DNA from: Bacteroidetes bacterium ADurb.Bin217
Lineage (GTDB): Bacteria > Bacteroidota > Bacteroidia > Bacteroidales > UBA1715
Direction of reading: 5' to 3'
Length of the DNA: 62,344 nt
Assembly (NCBI GenBank): GCA_002069975.1
Contig: MWCJ01000010.1
Span: forward strand, 1-62,344
Under the pieces are notes generated by a model. The model made no database searches and was not told the DNA's origin. It worked only from the letters and a program-made list of their open reading frames with translations. Positions within the stretch are counted from its first letter, which is position 1; every line of letters begins with the position of its first letter. This document shows positions 43,757-53,419 of this stretch, piece by piece. The translations under genes were made by a program, and so were the position numbers.

Positions 43757-45283
43757 TCATTGTTTATTTTGTGCCGGCACAGTATCTTTGGGTTGTGTCG
43801 GAGTGTTTTTTTGAGTGTCAAATAGTTTAGTTCTGCTCATAAACGCTGCATATCCTATACTTTGAGCACCCGAAGGGTATTCTTCTATGAAGTAATATGT
43901 TGCTCCCCAAGAATGTTCAACCATAGCATACACTTCAACTACTTTTCCGTTGTTCATAAATACACGCGTTGTTTTTTTATGAGCATCTTGTGAAACTTCA
44001 ATTGTGCGTTCTTCCGGATATCGTTTGAGCAATGAATCTTGGTAGGTGTTGTAATCTACAACTTTGCGTACCGGTTTTTCTGTAGTTTCTTTAACAGCTA
44101 CAGGTTTTTTCTCGGGTTTAGCTATTTCTACTATATCTGATTGTTTCTCTTCTTTAGCTAGAGGTATTGCTTTGTTTTTCTCAACATATTCTTCGTTTAT
44201 TTCCGGATTAGAAGCTATCCAACCATCTGGTTCTTTAGTGGGTTGTTTAGGTTTTACCCCAATAGTTCGTTTGTCAACTTGTGGTTTAGCGGCAACAGGT
44301 TCTGCCGGTTTTTTCAATTCTGCAGCTGTTACACGTTTCATATCATCTTTGAACAATTCATTCATTAATGCTATTGTTCTGTTTGCTTCAGCTACATTTG
44401 AACTCGATTTAAGTATTTGTTTCTTTAAATCATTTTTGAAAATTTCCTCAACTTGAGCATCGGTTAAAGGAATATAAGGTGGGTATGGTTTTTTCTCAAT
44501 TTGTTTAGGTTCCAAAGCTGCTAATTCTTTGGCTACAAGCGAATCTATATTTACACCCAATAATTCAGCTTTTGTTTCGAATCGTTGTAATTCCGTTTTA
44601 ATATCCTCAAGTTTATACTGTGGGTACATACGTGATGGTTTCATTTTAGATGCCTCCATAAAGAATTTACGAGAAGCGTAAAATTGTTTTTGGTTATAGT
44701 ATTCAGTACCTTGATTAATAAGTGCAAGGTATTTTTTTTCGATTAATATTGAATCATTTCTCACAGAATTTCCTTCGTGTGCCGCAAGCAATGTTTGTTT
44801 GAAAATTTGAGCATTTACAATACGTTGTTGAATCATATAATCAATATCTATATCGTAAATAAAACCTTTGTAATTTCGGTCATATTGAATTGTGTGAAAA
44901 GCTTTTTTGAACATATCACCATGTGTGCTGTCTGGTTTTTGTAAATGAAACGTGAGTTCCATTGGGCGATAGCAACATTGTTTAACGTCTTTTGGTAAAT
45001 CAAGTATTGCATCTATTTGTATGGTTTGATATCCTTTTTTCTCGTATAGAAGTGAATAATTTTTACCATATGGTAAATATACTGTATAAGCACCAGTATT
45101 ATCTAACACTATTTTTTTTATTGTAAGAAAATCATGCATCACTCGAACTGTAGCACCTTCAATAGCATTATCTATTGTTTGAATTCTACCTTGAATCATT
45201 AATTCGTTTTGAGAAAATGCAGCAGACGATACTAACAATGCCGCAATTACAATACCTATTTGTTTACAGAATAACTTCACCAC
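43757..45283 (-). CDS. Secreted protein with carboxypeptidase-regulatory-like domain, unknown function
   Basis: No ATG lies near the start. I choose the GTG at 45283, which gives a signal peptide (VKLFCKQIGIVIAALLV, then SSAAFSQ) and puts the -7 box TATATTTG (45309-45302) just upstream. A TTG at 45304 would lie in that box. The mature protein of about 480 residues has an N-terminal Ig-like domain of the CarboxypepD_reg type (IQGRIQTIDNAIEGATVRV), then a helical TPR-like part (EYYNQKQFYASRKFFMEASKMKP). A Lys/Glu/Pro-rich linker follows, and a C-terminal beta domain. Location in the periplasm is likely; no enzyme motif was seen. Confidence 0.7.
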   Translation of the reverse strand: MVKLFCKQIGIVIAALLVSSAAFSQNELMIQGRIQTIDNAIEGATVRVMHDFLTIKKIVLDNTGAYTVYLPYGKNYSLLYEKKGYQTIQIDAILDLPKDVKQCCYRPMELTFHLQKPDSTHGDMFKKAFHTIQYDRNYKGFIYDIDIDYMIQQRIVNAQIFKQTLLAAHEGNSVRNDSILIEKKYLALINQGTEYYNQKQFYASRKFFMEASKMKPSRMYPQYKLEDIKTELQRFETKAELLGVNIDSLVAKELAALEPKQIEKKPYPPYIPLTDAQVEEIFKNDLKKQILKSSSNVAEANRTIALMNELFKDDMKRVTAAELKKPAEPVAAKPQVDKRTIGVKPKQPTKEPDGWIASNPEINEEYVEKNKAIPLAKEEKQSDIVEIAKPEKKPVAVKETTEKPVRKVVDYNTYQDSLLKRYPEERTIEVSQDAHKKTTRVFMNNGKVVEVYAMVEHSWGATYYFIEEYPSGAQSIGYAAFMSRTKLFDTQKNTPTQPKDTVPAQNKQ

Positions 45284-45301
45284 GTTTGTCTTTTTTTTGT
45301 G

Positions 45302-45309
45302 CAAATATA
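45302..45309 (-). promoter_or_regulatory. -7 box of the CarboxypepD_reg-domain gene
   Basis: TATATTTG read on the minus strand lies 18 bp before the GTG start. No -33 box is evident. The spacing to the start codon matches that of the K+/H+ antiporter gene. Confidence 0.4.
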
Positions 45310-45325
45310 CTGTTTTTTTATAAAA

Positions 45326-46006
45326 TTATAAGCCCTTGAGAATATCTTTTGTAGCCGAAGTTCCAATGCGATTTGCTCCGGCTTGAATGCAAGAAAGGAA
45401 ATATTCTGTAGTTCGAATTCCTCCGGAAGCTTTTATTTGCACGTTTGAACCACAATGTTTTCGCATTAATTGTATATGTTGTAATTGAGCTCCTATCGTA
45501 ATATATGTTCCTTGTTCTTGTTTTACAAAATCAAAACCTGTAGATGTTTTTACAAAGTTTACCGAAGCTTTTGTGCAGATTTCACATAATTTAATTATCT
45601 GATTTTCATTTAAATATGTTGTTTCAAAAATTATTTTTAAACATATATTATATTGTTTACAAATTGTGGATAATTCGTTTATTTCTGTTGTTACATATTC
45701 CCAATCTTCTTCTATAACTTTTGAAATGCAAACTACTGCATCTATTTCATTTGCACCTAATTGTATGCATTGTTTCGTTTCTTCATATTTTATTTCTTGT
45801 GTGCAAGCTCCTAAGGGAAATCCTACCACTGTAGCTACAGAAATTTCGGTGTTTTTAAGTAAACTATGTGCTAACGAAACAAATACCGGTTGTATACAAA
45901 CAGCTGCAACTTCAAATTGAACGGCTTCGTTGCACAATCTTGTTATATCTTTGCTGGTTGCAGTTGGGTGCAATAAGCTATGGTCTATGTATTGAGCGTA
46001 ATTCAT
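45326..46006 (-). CDS. deoC: Deoxyribose-phosphate aldolase
   Basis: DeoC splits 2-deoxyribose 5-phosphate into glyceraldehyde 3-phosphate and acetaldehyde during nucleoside breakdown. The 226-residue length is typical. Motifs are YIDHSLLHPTAT at the start, VVGFPLGACTQEIKYEET, GANEIDAVVCISKV with the conserved Asp, the Schiff-base lysine in FVKTSTGFDF, and KASGGIRT with the second lysine. A minus-strand TATATTTG lies at 46025-46018. No other deo genes are in the window. Confidence 0.95.
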   Translation of the reverse strand: MNYAQYIDHSLLHPTATSKDITRLCNEAVQFEVAAVCIQPVFVSLAHSLLKNTEISVATVVGFPLGACTQEIKYEETKQCIQLGANEIDAVVCISKVIEEDWEYVTTEINELSTICKQYNICLKIIFETTYLNENQIIKLCEICTKASVNFVKTSTGFDFVKQEQGTYITIGAQLQHIQLMRKHCGSNVQIKASGGIRTTEYFLSCIQAGANRIGTSATKDILKGL

Positions 46007-46233
46007 CTTTTTATTTACAAATATACAATTAGTTTGCTTTGGCAGATGGTTGAATTACAATAATAAACACAAAATGTTAGTTAATAAATAGAACATAAGT
46101 GATTCATTTTTTTAATTTAAATACTTGAATAATAAATTATTGAAAGTTTTTTATGTCGTTTATAAGTTTTTATAAAAAAAATACTAGGTTTGATTATATA
46201 AAAAAAAAAATAATGATTTTTGTTTGATTTAAA

Positions 46234-49200
46234 ATGTACATTATGAACCGAATTAAAAGCTTTGTAGTTGCTGTTATTATTGTAACATGCTCAACTATTG
46301 TTTTTTCTCAAAATACTGAAGTCACGATTAAGAAAAATCGAGAATTTTCTGAAGCTGTTTCGTTATTTGATAATCAAAAATATACAGCAGCACAGCAAAA
46401 ATTTATACATATTGCATCATCAGATATGTATTCGCAAACCTTACGTGTTGATGCTGAGTATTACACCGCAGTTTGTGCATTACGATTATTTAACGGTGAT
46501 GCTGAAATTTTAATAAAACAATTTATAAAATTACATCCGGAAAGCACCCGTATATTTCATGCGTATTTCGAATATGCAAATTATTTGTTTCGCGAACAAA
46601 AATATCCTGAATCTCTTATATGGTATGAATTAGTTGATATTAAAAAATTCAACAATGTTGAAATTTCGGAATACTTTTATAAGATTGGATATTCCTATTT
46701 TAAAAATAATGATTATGCCAAAGCAAAACCATTTTTTAAAGAAGTAAAAGATTCAAAATCTGTATATGCTCAAAATGCATTGTTTTATTTTTCATATTTA
46801 GAATATATTGATAAACAGTATGATTCTGCTCTTAAGGGATTCGAGTTTTTGGCAGATTCCACTATGTTTTCTCCGGTGGTACCACCGTATATGTGCCAAA
46901 TATATTATATTCAAAAACAATACGATAAGGTTATACAGTATGCTCGTACTATCGAAGGAATAGTTAATCCTCAACAATTACCCGAAGTATATCGTGTTTT
47001 AGCAGGAGCTTATTTTAAAACATTACAATTTAATTCGGCTTTACCATATTACGAAAAGTATATTCAAGCTTCACCAAGTCCGGCTAAAGAAGATTTGTAT
47101 GAATTAGGATATTTGTACTATCGTGATGGTAAATATGAAAAAGCTGCTGATTTATTTCAACAAGTAACTTCGCATAATGATACTATTGCTCAAAATGCCT
47201 ATTATCATTTGGGCGATTGTTATGTGAAATTAGGAGATAAAGATAAAGCTCGCAATGCATTTATGGCTGCTATGCAGTATTCGGTGTTTCCTTCAATTAC
47301 CGAAGATGCTACATTTATTCATGCTAAATTAATTTATGAATTGTCGTATGCCCCTTTTAACGAAGCTATAACCGCCACTCAAGCATTTCTAACGAAATAT
47401 CCCAAGTCAAAATATAAAGATGAAGCTAATAGTTTGTTGGTTAAAATTTTTATGTCGTCTAAAAATTATAAAGATGCATTAGTATCGCTTGAACAAATTA
47501 AGGTATTAACATCTGATTTGAAAATAGCATATCAACAAATAGCATATTATCGAGGGTTAGAATTAATAAATAATATTGATTATGCACAAGCTATAGAGAT
47601 GTTTGATAAATCTCTGCAATATGGAGCGTTTGATAGGAGCATGCAAGCGTATAGTATATATTGGAAAGCTGAATGTTTTTATAAATTATCGCAATATGAT
47701 AAAGCTCGTTCTTTATTTAATGAATTTGTTCTTATTCCCGGTGCTTTTAATTCAACGGAATATAAACGTGCACATTATTCTATTGGATATACTTTTTTTG
47801 AACAAGAACGATTTGCCGATGCAGCTACTTGGTTCCGAAAATATTTAGATATAGCAGATAATACAAAAGATGATTTTTATTCTGATGCCGCAATACGTGC
47901 CGGCGATTGCTATTATATGTTAAAAGATTTTAAACAAGCAATTCGGTTTTATACTATTGCAGTTCAAATAGGAAAATTTGATGTTGAATATGCATTATTT
48001 CAAGAAGCTTTTTGTCAAGGCTTGGCAGGAAATCATGAAGCAAAAATATCGAGTTTGATTAAATTTATGAAATTATATCCTAGCTCTTTGTATTATGACG
48101 ATGCGTTATTTGAACAAGCCGAAGCGTATATGAAAGCAGAGCAAATAGTAAAAGCTTCAGAAAATTATACAATTATTGTATCAAATTATAAATCAAGTTC
48201 ATACATTAAAAAATCTTTATTGCAATTGGCTTTTATAGAATATAATAAGCAAAATTTGGATGAGGCATTACTTATGTATCAGCGTGTATTACAACAATAT
48301 CCGGGGTCGCAGGAGTCGCAAACCGCTCTAAATATGATTCGTAATATTTATAAAAAGAAAAATGATATTGATGGATTTTCAAATTATGTAAAACAAATTG
48401 GTGGACATGCTAATGTTACTGAAGCTCAACTTGATTCGTTAAGTTTTGAAGTTGCTCAAGAATTATATCTCGATGGTGAATGCGATAAAGCATTGCCACT
48501 TCTAAGTGCATATATTCAAAAATATGGTGAAGGTTTCTTTTTGTTACATGCTCATTTTTATCGTGCAGAATGTTTCTTTTCTAAAGGCTATGAATTTGAA
48601 GCTTTACCAGATTATGAATACGTATTGCAGTTTACAAAAAATTCGTTTACCGAATCATCTTTAGTTAATGCTTCGCGTATTGCAATAAATTCATTTCAAT
48701 ATGAAAAAGCTTTGGAATTTCTTAAACGATTAGAAAACGAAGCCGAATTAAAACCTAATTTATTGATAGCTCGCAAAGGTTTGATGCTTTGTTACGATAA
48801 AACAAAAGAGTATAAAAAAGTAGTAGAATCGGGCGATAAATTTGTAGTAACCGAAAAAATTACCAATAATGATAAGCGTTGGGCTTATTTACTTATGGCA
48901 CAAGCCTTTGAAAATATGCAAGATTCTGTGAATGCTTTGGTAAAATATAAAACTGTTGCTTTAGAACATAGTACCAAAGAGGGGGCTGAGGCTCGGTATA
49001 AAGTAGTGTCGTATTTAAGTAATCAAAAAAAATATGATGAGGCTGAAAAAGAAATAATTGATTTTCTGGAAAAAAACTCTCCTCATCAATATTGGCTCGG
49101 TAAAACATATATTTTGTGGGCACATATTTTTGTGCAACGCAATGAATTGTTTCAGGCTCGATATACTCTGCAAAATGTAATGCAACATTATAAAATAAAA

Positions 49201-49332
49201 GACGATGGTATTATTCAAGAAGCTAACGATATGCTTAATTTGATTGCCGATATAGAAATCGGTCAAAAACAAAAAGCTCAAGAAGAGGTGGTGATACCAA
49301 TGGGTGATAATCCTGAATTATTTAAAAAATAA
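46234..49332 (+). CDS. Large periplasmic or secreted TPR protein
   Basis: The 1032-residue protein starts with a signal peptide (ending TIVFSQNTE). The ATG at 46243 is an equally good start. Nearly the whole length is tetratricopeptide repeats, about 25 or more, for example YYEKYIQASPSPAKEDLYELGYLYYRDGKYEKAADLF around 275-310. Such solenoids bind other proteins. The gene is followed after six bases by an outer-membrane barrel gene, a pairing that suggests the TPR protein works with the barrel, for instance in assembly or transport. That is inference. Confidence 0.85.
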   Translation: MYIMNRIKSFVVAVIIVTCSTIVFSQNTEVTIKKNREFSEAVSLFDNQKYTAAQQKFIHIASSDMYSQTLRVDAEYYTAVCALRLFNGDAEILIKQFIKLHPESTRIFHAYFEYANYLFREQKYPESLIWYELVDIKKFNNVEISEYFYKIGYSYFKNNDYAKAKPFFKEVKDSKSVYAQNALFYFSYLEYIDKQYDSALKGFEFLADSTMFSPVVPPYMCQIYYIQKQYDKVIQYARTIEGIVNPQQLPEVYRVLAGAYFKTLQFNSALPYYEKYIQASPSPAKEDLYELGYLYYRDGKYEKAADLFQQVTSHNDTIAQNAYYHLGDCYVKLGDKDKARNAFMAAMQYSVFPSITEDATFIHAKLIYELSYAPFNEAITATQAFLTKYPKSKYKDEANSLLVKIFMSSKNYKDALVSLEQIKVLTSDLKIAYQQIAYYRGLELINNIDYAQAIEMFDKSLQYGAFDRSMQAYSIYWKAECFYKLSQYDKARSLFNEFVLIPGAFNSTEYKRAHYSIGYTFFEQERFADAATWFRKYLDIADNTKDDFYSDAAIRAGDCYYMLKDFKQAIRFYTIAVQIGKFDVEYALFQEAFCQGLAGNHEAKISSLIKFMKLYPSSLYYDDALFEQAEAYMKAEQIVKASENYTIIVSNYKSSSYIKKSLLQLAFIEYNKQNLDEALLMYQRVLQQYPGSQESQTALNMIRNIYKKKNDIDGFSNYVKQIGGHANVTEAQLDSLSFEVAQELYLDGECDKALPLLSAYIQKYGEGFFLLHAHFYRAECFFSKGYEFEALPDYEYVLQFTKNSFTESSLVNASRIAINSFQYEKALEFLKRLENEAELKPNLLIARKGLMLCYDKTKEYKKVVESGDKFVVTEKITNNDKRWAYLLMAQAFENMQDSVNALVKYKTVALEHSTKEGAEARYKVVSYLSNQKKYDEAEKEIIDFLEKNSPHQYWLGKTYILWAHIFVQRNELFQARYTLQNVMQHYKIKDDGIIQEANDMLNLIADIEIGQKQKAQEEVVIPMGDNPELFKK

Positions 49333-49338
49333 TTAATT

Positions 49339-51072
49339 ATGAAAAATTGTGTTATGCGATATATAGTTCTACTTACTGTTAGTTTAAGTGTTATAGTACA
49401 ATTGTACGGACAACAAGATTCAATTTCTACAGAATTAAATAAAACTATTGTTGTACCTTCAGATTATAAACCGCAAATATCTGATGCTATTCGGTTATCT
49501 GTTCCTCCTCGAGCATACGATACATTAGATTTGCGTGTAGATTTGAATTATTCAATTCAATCAAAACCTATAGAAACAGCATATACATTGCGAACGTTAA
49601 AGCCTGTTAGTGTAGTAGGAGATAAATTACCTGAATTGTATAAAGGGTATGCTGCAGTGGGGTTTGGTAATTATTCATCGAGTTATGTAAATATAAAATA
49701 TGCAACCGAACGATCGCGTATTAAACAACAAGGGGTTGAGTTGTATCATAATGCTTCGGCAGGTAAAGTGCGGTTCGAAAATGATGCAAAACTTCCCGCA
49801 GGATATACACAAGATTACTTGTATGCTCATGCCAAAAGATTTTATCCGGAATTTACTGCTACAGCTTCAATTAAACCTATGTATGCAAGTGTATTAAAAT
49901 ATGGACATCAATTATTTGATAGTGCCATAGTTCAAGTTCCCGATACTATTTTAACAAAACGAAATATTCGAAGAAATTTTTTCGCGAATCAAACCAAATT
50001 TGGAATACAATCAACGAATACCGATGTGTTTAAATTGCAATATGTTGCAGGTATTCAACATCAGCTCACTGTAAGTAATCCTAAATCAGTTGAAAATTAT
50101 ATAGAATTCCAAGCTAAGGCTGCTCAACAATTTGAACAAATTCAAACTGGTGCTTTACTATACGTAGGATGGAGTGGATTAAATTTTATACCGCTTGATA
50201 CTTTACTTCAAAAGAGTTCTACTAAAATTCAACTTTTGCCTTACGCAGGAACATCTGTAGACGATTGGACTTTACGTGTAGGTATAAATTTAGTTGAATC
50301 TATTGGATTAAATAGATTTAAAGCATATCCAGATGTGCAATTTGATTATAATTTGTTTAGTTATTCCTTGATTCCCTATATTCGCTATTCTGGCGATTAT
50401 AAACATTATTCAATGTTTCAAATGTTACAAGAAAATCCATTTACCAGTAATTTTGTAACACTTCGTCCAACGAATTATAAAGTACTTTTGGAATTAGGAA
50501 CTAAAGGTCGTTTGTTGCGTACTATTCCATTTCTAGCTTCATGTACAATATCACAATTCGAAGATATGTACTTTTGGGTTAATGACGTAGCTGGTACCAG
50601 TGGGGTTCAAAATAGTTTTGTTCCCGTTTACGATAACGGTTCTTTAATTACACTTCACGGCGAAACAGGAATTAAACGTAAAAACTTAGATATTCAGGCA
50701 ACGATTAATTATTACCAGTATGCGTTAGATAGTATACAACGAGCATGGCATAGACCTGCATTTGAAAGTAGTTTAACTTTGAAGTATGCTATTGTTAATC
50801 CTATAACCAATAAAAATAAACTCATTGTAAGTTCTCAATTGTTCTACGAAGACATAATGTATGCACAAACCTATGATGCTAAACCATATAAAATGAATGC
50901 ATTATTTGATATAAACCTTGGGGTGGAATATTTTTACAATAGTGTGATGGTTGTATTTTTTAATGTAAATAATATTACTGCTCATTCTTACCAACAGTAT
51001 TATTTGTATCCAAATCAAAGAACCAATTTTCTAGTAGGTTTGTCGTATTCATTTGCTGGAAATCGTGAATAG
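49339..51072 (+). CDS. Outer-membrane beta-barrel protein, TonB-receptor-like but without plug
   Basis: The 577-residue protein has a signal peptide (about 1-26, ending VQLYGQQ). A short N-terminal stretch (KTIVVPSDYKPQISDAIRL) leads into amphipathic strands that fill the rest, ending in NFLVGLSYSFAG, a typical barrel end. The strands resemble TonB-dependent receptors, but no plug domain or TonB box was recognised. It is coupled to the TPR gene six bases upstream. Its stop lies one base from the convergent regulator gene. Confidence 0.75.
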   Translation: MKNCVMRYIVLLTVSLSVIVQLYGQQDSISTELNKTIVVPSDYKPQISDAIRLSVPPRAYDTLDLRVDLNYSIQSKPIETAYTLRTLKPVSVVGDKLPELYKGYAAVGFGNYSSSYVNIKYATERSRIKQQGVELYHNASAGKVRFENDAKLPAGYTQDYLYAHAKRFYPEFTATASIKPMYASVLKYGHQLFDSAIVQVPDTILTKRNIRRNFFANQTKFGIQSTNTDVFKLQYVAGIQHQLTVSNPKSVENYIEFQAKAAQQFEQIQTGALLYVGWSGLNFIPLDTLLQKSSTKIQLLPYAGTSVDDWTLRVGINLVESIGLNRFKAYPDVQFDYNLFSYSLIPYIRYSGDYKHYSMFQMLQENPFTSNFVTLRPTNYKVLLELGTKGRLLRTIPFLASCTISQFEDMYFWVNDVAGTSGVQNSFVPVYDNGSLITLHGETGIKRKNLDIQATINYYQYALDSIQRAWHRPAFESSLTLKYAIVNPITNKNKLIVSSQLFYEDIMYAQTYDAKPYKMNALFDINLGVEYFYNSVMVVFFNVNNITAHSYQQYYLYPNQRTNFLVGLSYSFAGNRE

Positions 51073-51073
51073 T

Positions 51074-52060
51074 TTAAGATTCAATTTTCTTTCTCAACAA
51101 ACCTATATCATCGAGCAATCGTTTGAAAAACTGATATCTGATTTTTTCCGATGCACCGCTTATCAACGTTGATTTTTTAATTAAGTTTTGCTGCCATATT
51201 TCAGTTTCATTGCAGAATCCATTATTTGAACTTATTAAAATGTTAATAGTATTGTATGTTAAATATGTCCGTTTATTACTTCCCCATTGTGCCAAAATAC
51301 TATTATTGCCTAATTCAATTTCACTAAAATACAATTTGTTGATATGTCCGTTATCTTTTGTAATTGGTTTTTCGGCTTGTTTTTGAATTTGTATTATTTC
51401 ATCTTCGGCTTGTTTGCAAATGAGTATTGCATCTTCTTTGTTTTCAAACATTCCCGATTCCCAAAAAAAGTCAATTTGTTTGATTAAACTTTTTATTGTA
51501 GAATCTGTCCAAATTTCGGTAACATTACACGAATTATAGGTGTTGAACATATGTTTGTATAGTTTCATATGTTCTTCAGAGACTAAATTCGAATTATATT
51601 TTATATCAGAAAAATTTTCGTCGTTAATTACAGAACGGAGCCAATAATAAATTTTGAATGTGGTAAGTTCTTTAAATTCAAAATGATGAAAAATAGGAAT
51701 ATCAATAGCTGCATATGTTATATGTGCATCGGGCAATGATTTATACAAATCTAATTCTTTGCTCATAAACGTTAGATGTTGAACTAAATCTTGTTCGTTG
51801 CGAAGTAATGCGTAATTACAAACTACAGAAGTAGAGTCGCTTTTTGAAATGGAATCGAATGAAATTGAATACTGTTTGCAAATAATTCCAACTTCATCTA
51901 TCGACAACATAGTTTCATTTCGAAGTCTTCTATATACACTATCGTTGCTTATTTTTAGCAATTCCGATAATTCATCAACCAACGAACAATGTGGTGGAAT
52001 GCTTTCTTGCACCCGTTGGAACAATAAATTTTGTAAGGAATTTTGAGATTCTTTATTCAT
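51074..52060 (-). CDS. Helix-turn-helix regulator, BetR-like
   Basis: The 328-residue protein has an N-terminal HTH (residues about 22-65: SLVDELSELLKISNDSVYRRLRNETMLSIDEVGIIC), similar to the BetR/XRE type of DNA-binding domain. The remaining 260 residues are helical and not recognised, possibly a ligand or partner domain. It faces away from the CsgG/LpoB-like gene, and the 229-bp region between them holds paired repeats that may be its operators. Autoregulation is inference. Confidence 0.65.
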   Translation of the reverse strand: MNKESQNSLQNLLFQRVQESIPPHCSLVDELSELLKISNDSVYRRLRNETMLSIDEVGIICKQYSISFDSISKSDSTSVVCNYALLRNEQDLVQHLTFMSKELDLYKSLPDAHITYAAIDIPIFHHFEFKELTTFKIYYWLRSVINDENFSDIKYNSNLVSEEHMKLYKHMFNTYNSCNVTEIWTDSTIKSLIKQIDFFWESGMFENKEDAILICKQAEDEIIQIQKQAEKPITKDNGHINKLYFSEIELGNNSILAQWGSNKRTYLTYNTINILISSNNGFCNETEIWQQNLIKKSTLISGASEKIRYQFFKRLLDDIGLLRKKIES

Positions 52061-52116
52061 GTAGCTTTTTTTTATAGTAAAACCTGCAAGTTTCTACCGT
52101 TTATACTTGCGTGTTT

Positions 52117-52251
52117 ACTTGTATTAAGTTTCTTCTGTTTGCAAAAATCGCAAAAAAAATGAAGTATCCAAATGCTTCAAGTGTTAAATTATTGAAAATC
52201 GCAATTTTTTTTAACAGAATCGAAAAAATCAATTTTGTGACTTGTATTAAG
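52117..52251. repeat. Paired short direct repeats in the divergent regulator region
   Basis: ACTTGTATTAAG occurs at 52117-52128 and 52240-52251. AAAATCGCAA occurs at 52144-52153 and 52195-52204. They are nested around the middle of the region between the HTH regulator and the CsgG/LpoB-like gene, so they may be operators. No -7 box of consensus type was seen here. Confidence 0.55.
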
Positions 52252-52289
52252 CCATGTAGATTTGCAATGTCAAATTTAAAATATGTAGT

Positions 52290-53396
52290 ATGAAAACACA
52301 ACAGACAAAAATAGGACTTATAGTATTATCGCTTTTACTCAGTATAGCGGTATTTGCTCAATCAACAAAAAAAGAAAGCCTTGCAGTATTCAATATTGAT
52401 TCAAAAGGCGTATCTCTCGATCCGGTTCAACTTGGAAATTTAGTGCGAATAGAAGTTGGAAAACTCGATAAATTTCAAGTAATGGATAATTATGACATGA
52501 TGTATGTAATTGAACAAAAACAATTAAAACTAGAAAACTGTTATGGGAAAATTTGTTTAGTAGAAATTGGTAAGCAAATACCGGTTGACAAAATTATAAG
52601 CGGTAGTGTTGAAACGTATGGCGAAACTATAATAATAACCTTGCGTCTGATTAATGTTTCTGAGAATATAATAGAATCTACACAAGTAAAAGAATTTTTA
52701 AACTTACAGAATGAATTGTCCGAAATGATGGCTATTACACTACATTATTTGTTTAAACAACCTGTAAATACGTTGGAAGAACAACGATTGACTAAAAAAT
52801 TCAATTACGATAATATTGTAAATAATCCGGAAGTGTCTCGATTAAAATTATCGGGACCTCGAATGGGATTTACTTATTACACAGGTGAAACGGCTGAAGT
52901 GTTAGCCAAAGATAAACATGAAGGGGGTTTTGATGCGTATCCTATCATGTTTCAATTTGGATACCAATTCGAAAAACAATATTTGAACGAAGGTAATTTT
53001 CAAGCATTATTTGAATTTATTCCTATGATTACCGGCATTGACCAAGGCTTGTTTTTGCCAAGTATTACAATAATGAATGGGTTGCGAAACAATGTTAATG
53101 GATGGGAATTTGCTTTTGGTCCTACAGTATATTTAACATCTGAAGCAAAAGGATACAAAATAGGAGATACCTGGTATAATACAATAGACATGACCGATAG
53201 TTTATATACCATGAAGCATATTCCCGAAACTAGATTAGATAGTAGAGGCGATTATAAAGTTCGCTCTGGTTTTATAGTTGCTTTTGGCAAAACTTTTATT
53301 TCGGGGAAATTAAATATTCCTGTAAATGCATATGTTGCTCCTAGTAAAAAAGGAATTCGTTTTGGCGTTTCGTTTGGATATAATGCAAAAAAATAA
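52290..53396 (+). CDS. Secreted protein with CsgG/LpoB-like N-terminal domain
   Basis: The 368-residue protein has a signal peptide (ending AVFAQSTKK). Residues about 28-160 follow the alpha/beta pattern of the CsgG/LpoB/TolB-like anticodon-type fold: SLAVFNIDSKGVS, then FQVMDNYDMMYVIEQKQ, CLVEIGKQIPVDKIISGSVE and IIITLRLINVSEN. The second half is beta-rich and may be a barrel or surface domain (ending GIRFGVSFGYNAKK). A lipoprotein-type Cys is absent. It is probably part of an envelope assembly function. It precedes a lipoprotein gene by 23 bp. Confidence 0.65.
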   Translation: MKTQQTKIGLIVLSLLLSIAVFAQSTKKESLAVFNIDSKGVSLDPVQLGNLVRIEVGKLDKFQVMDNYDMMYVIEQKQLKLENCYGKICLVEIGKQIPVDKIISGSVETYGETIIITLRLINVSENIIESTQVKEFLNLQNELSEMMAITLHYLFKQPVNTLEEQRLTKKFNYDNIVNNPEVSRLKLSGPRMGFTYYTGETAEVLAKDKHEGGFDAYPIMFQFGYQFEKQYLNEGNFQALFEFIPMITGIDQGLFLPSITIMNGLRNNVNGWEFAFGPTVYLTSEAKGYKIGDTWYNTIDMTDSLYTMKHIPETRLDSRGDYKVRSGFIVAFGKTFISGKLNIPVNAYVAPSKKGIRFGVSFGYNAKK

Positions 53397-53419
53397 TTAA
53401 CACAGAATAACCCATAATC

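Noticed and set aside
45284..45304. TTG at 45304 as the start of the CarboxypepD_reg-domain gene
   Set aside because: It overlaps a consensus -7 box, while the GTG at 45283 gives a normal signal peptide.
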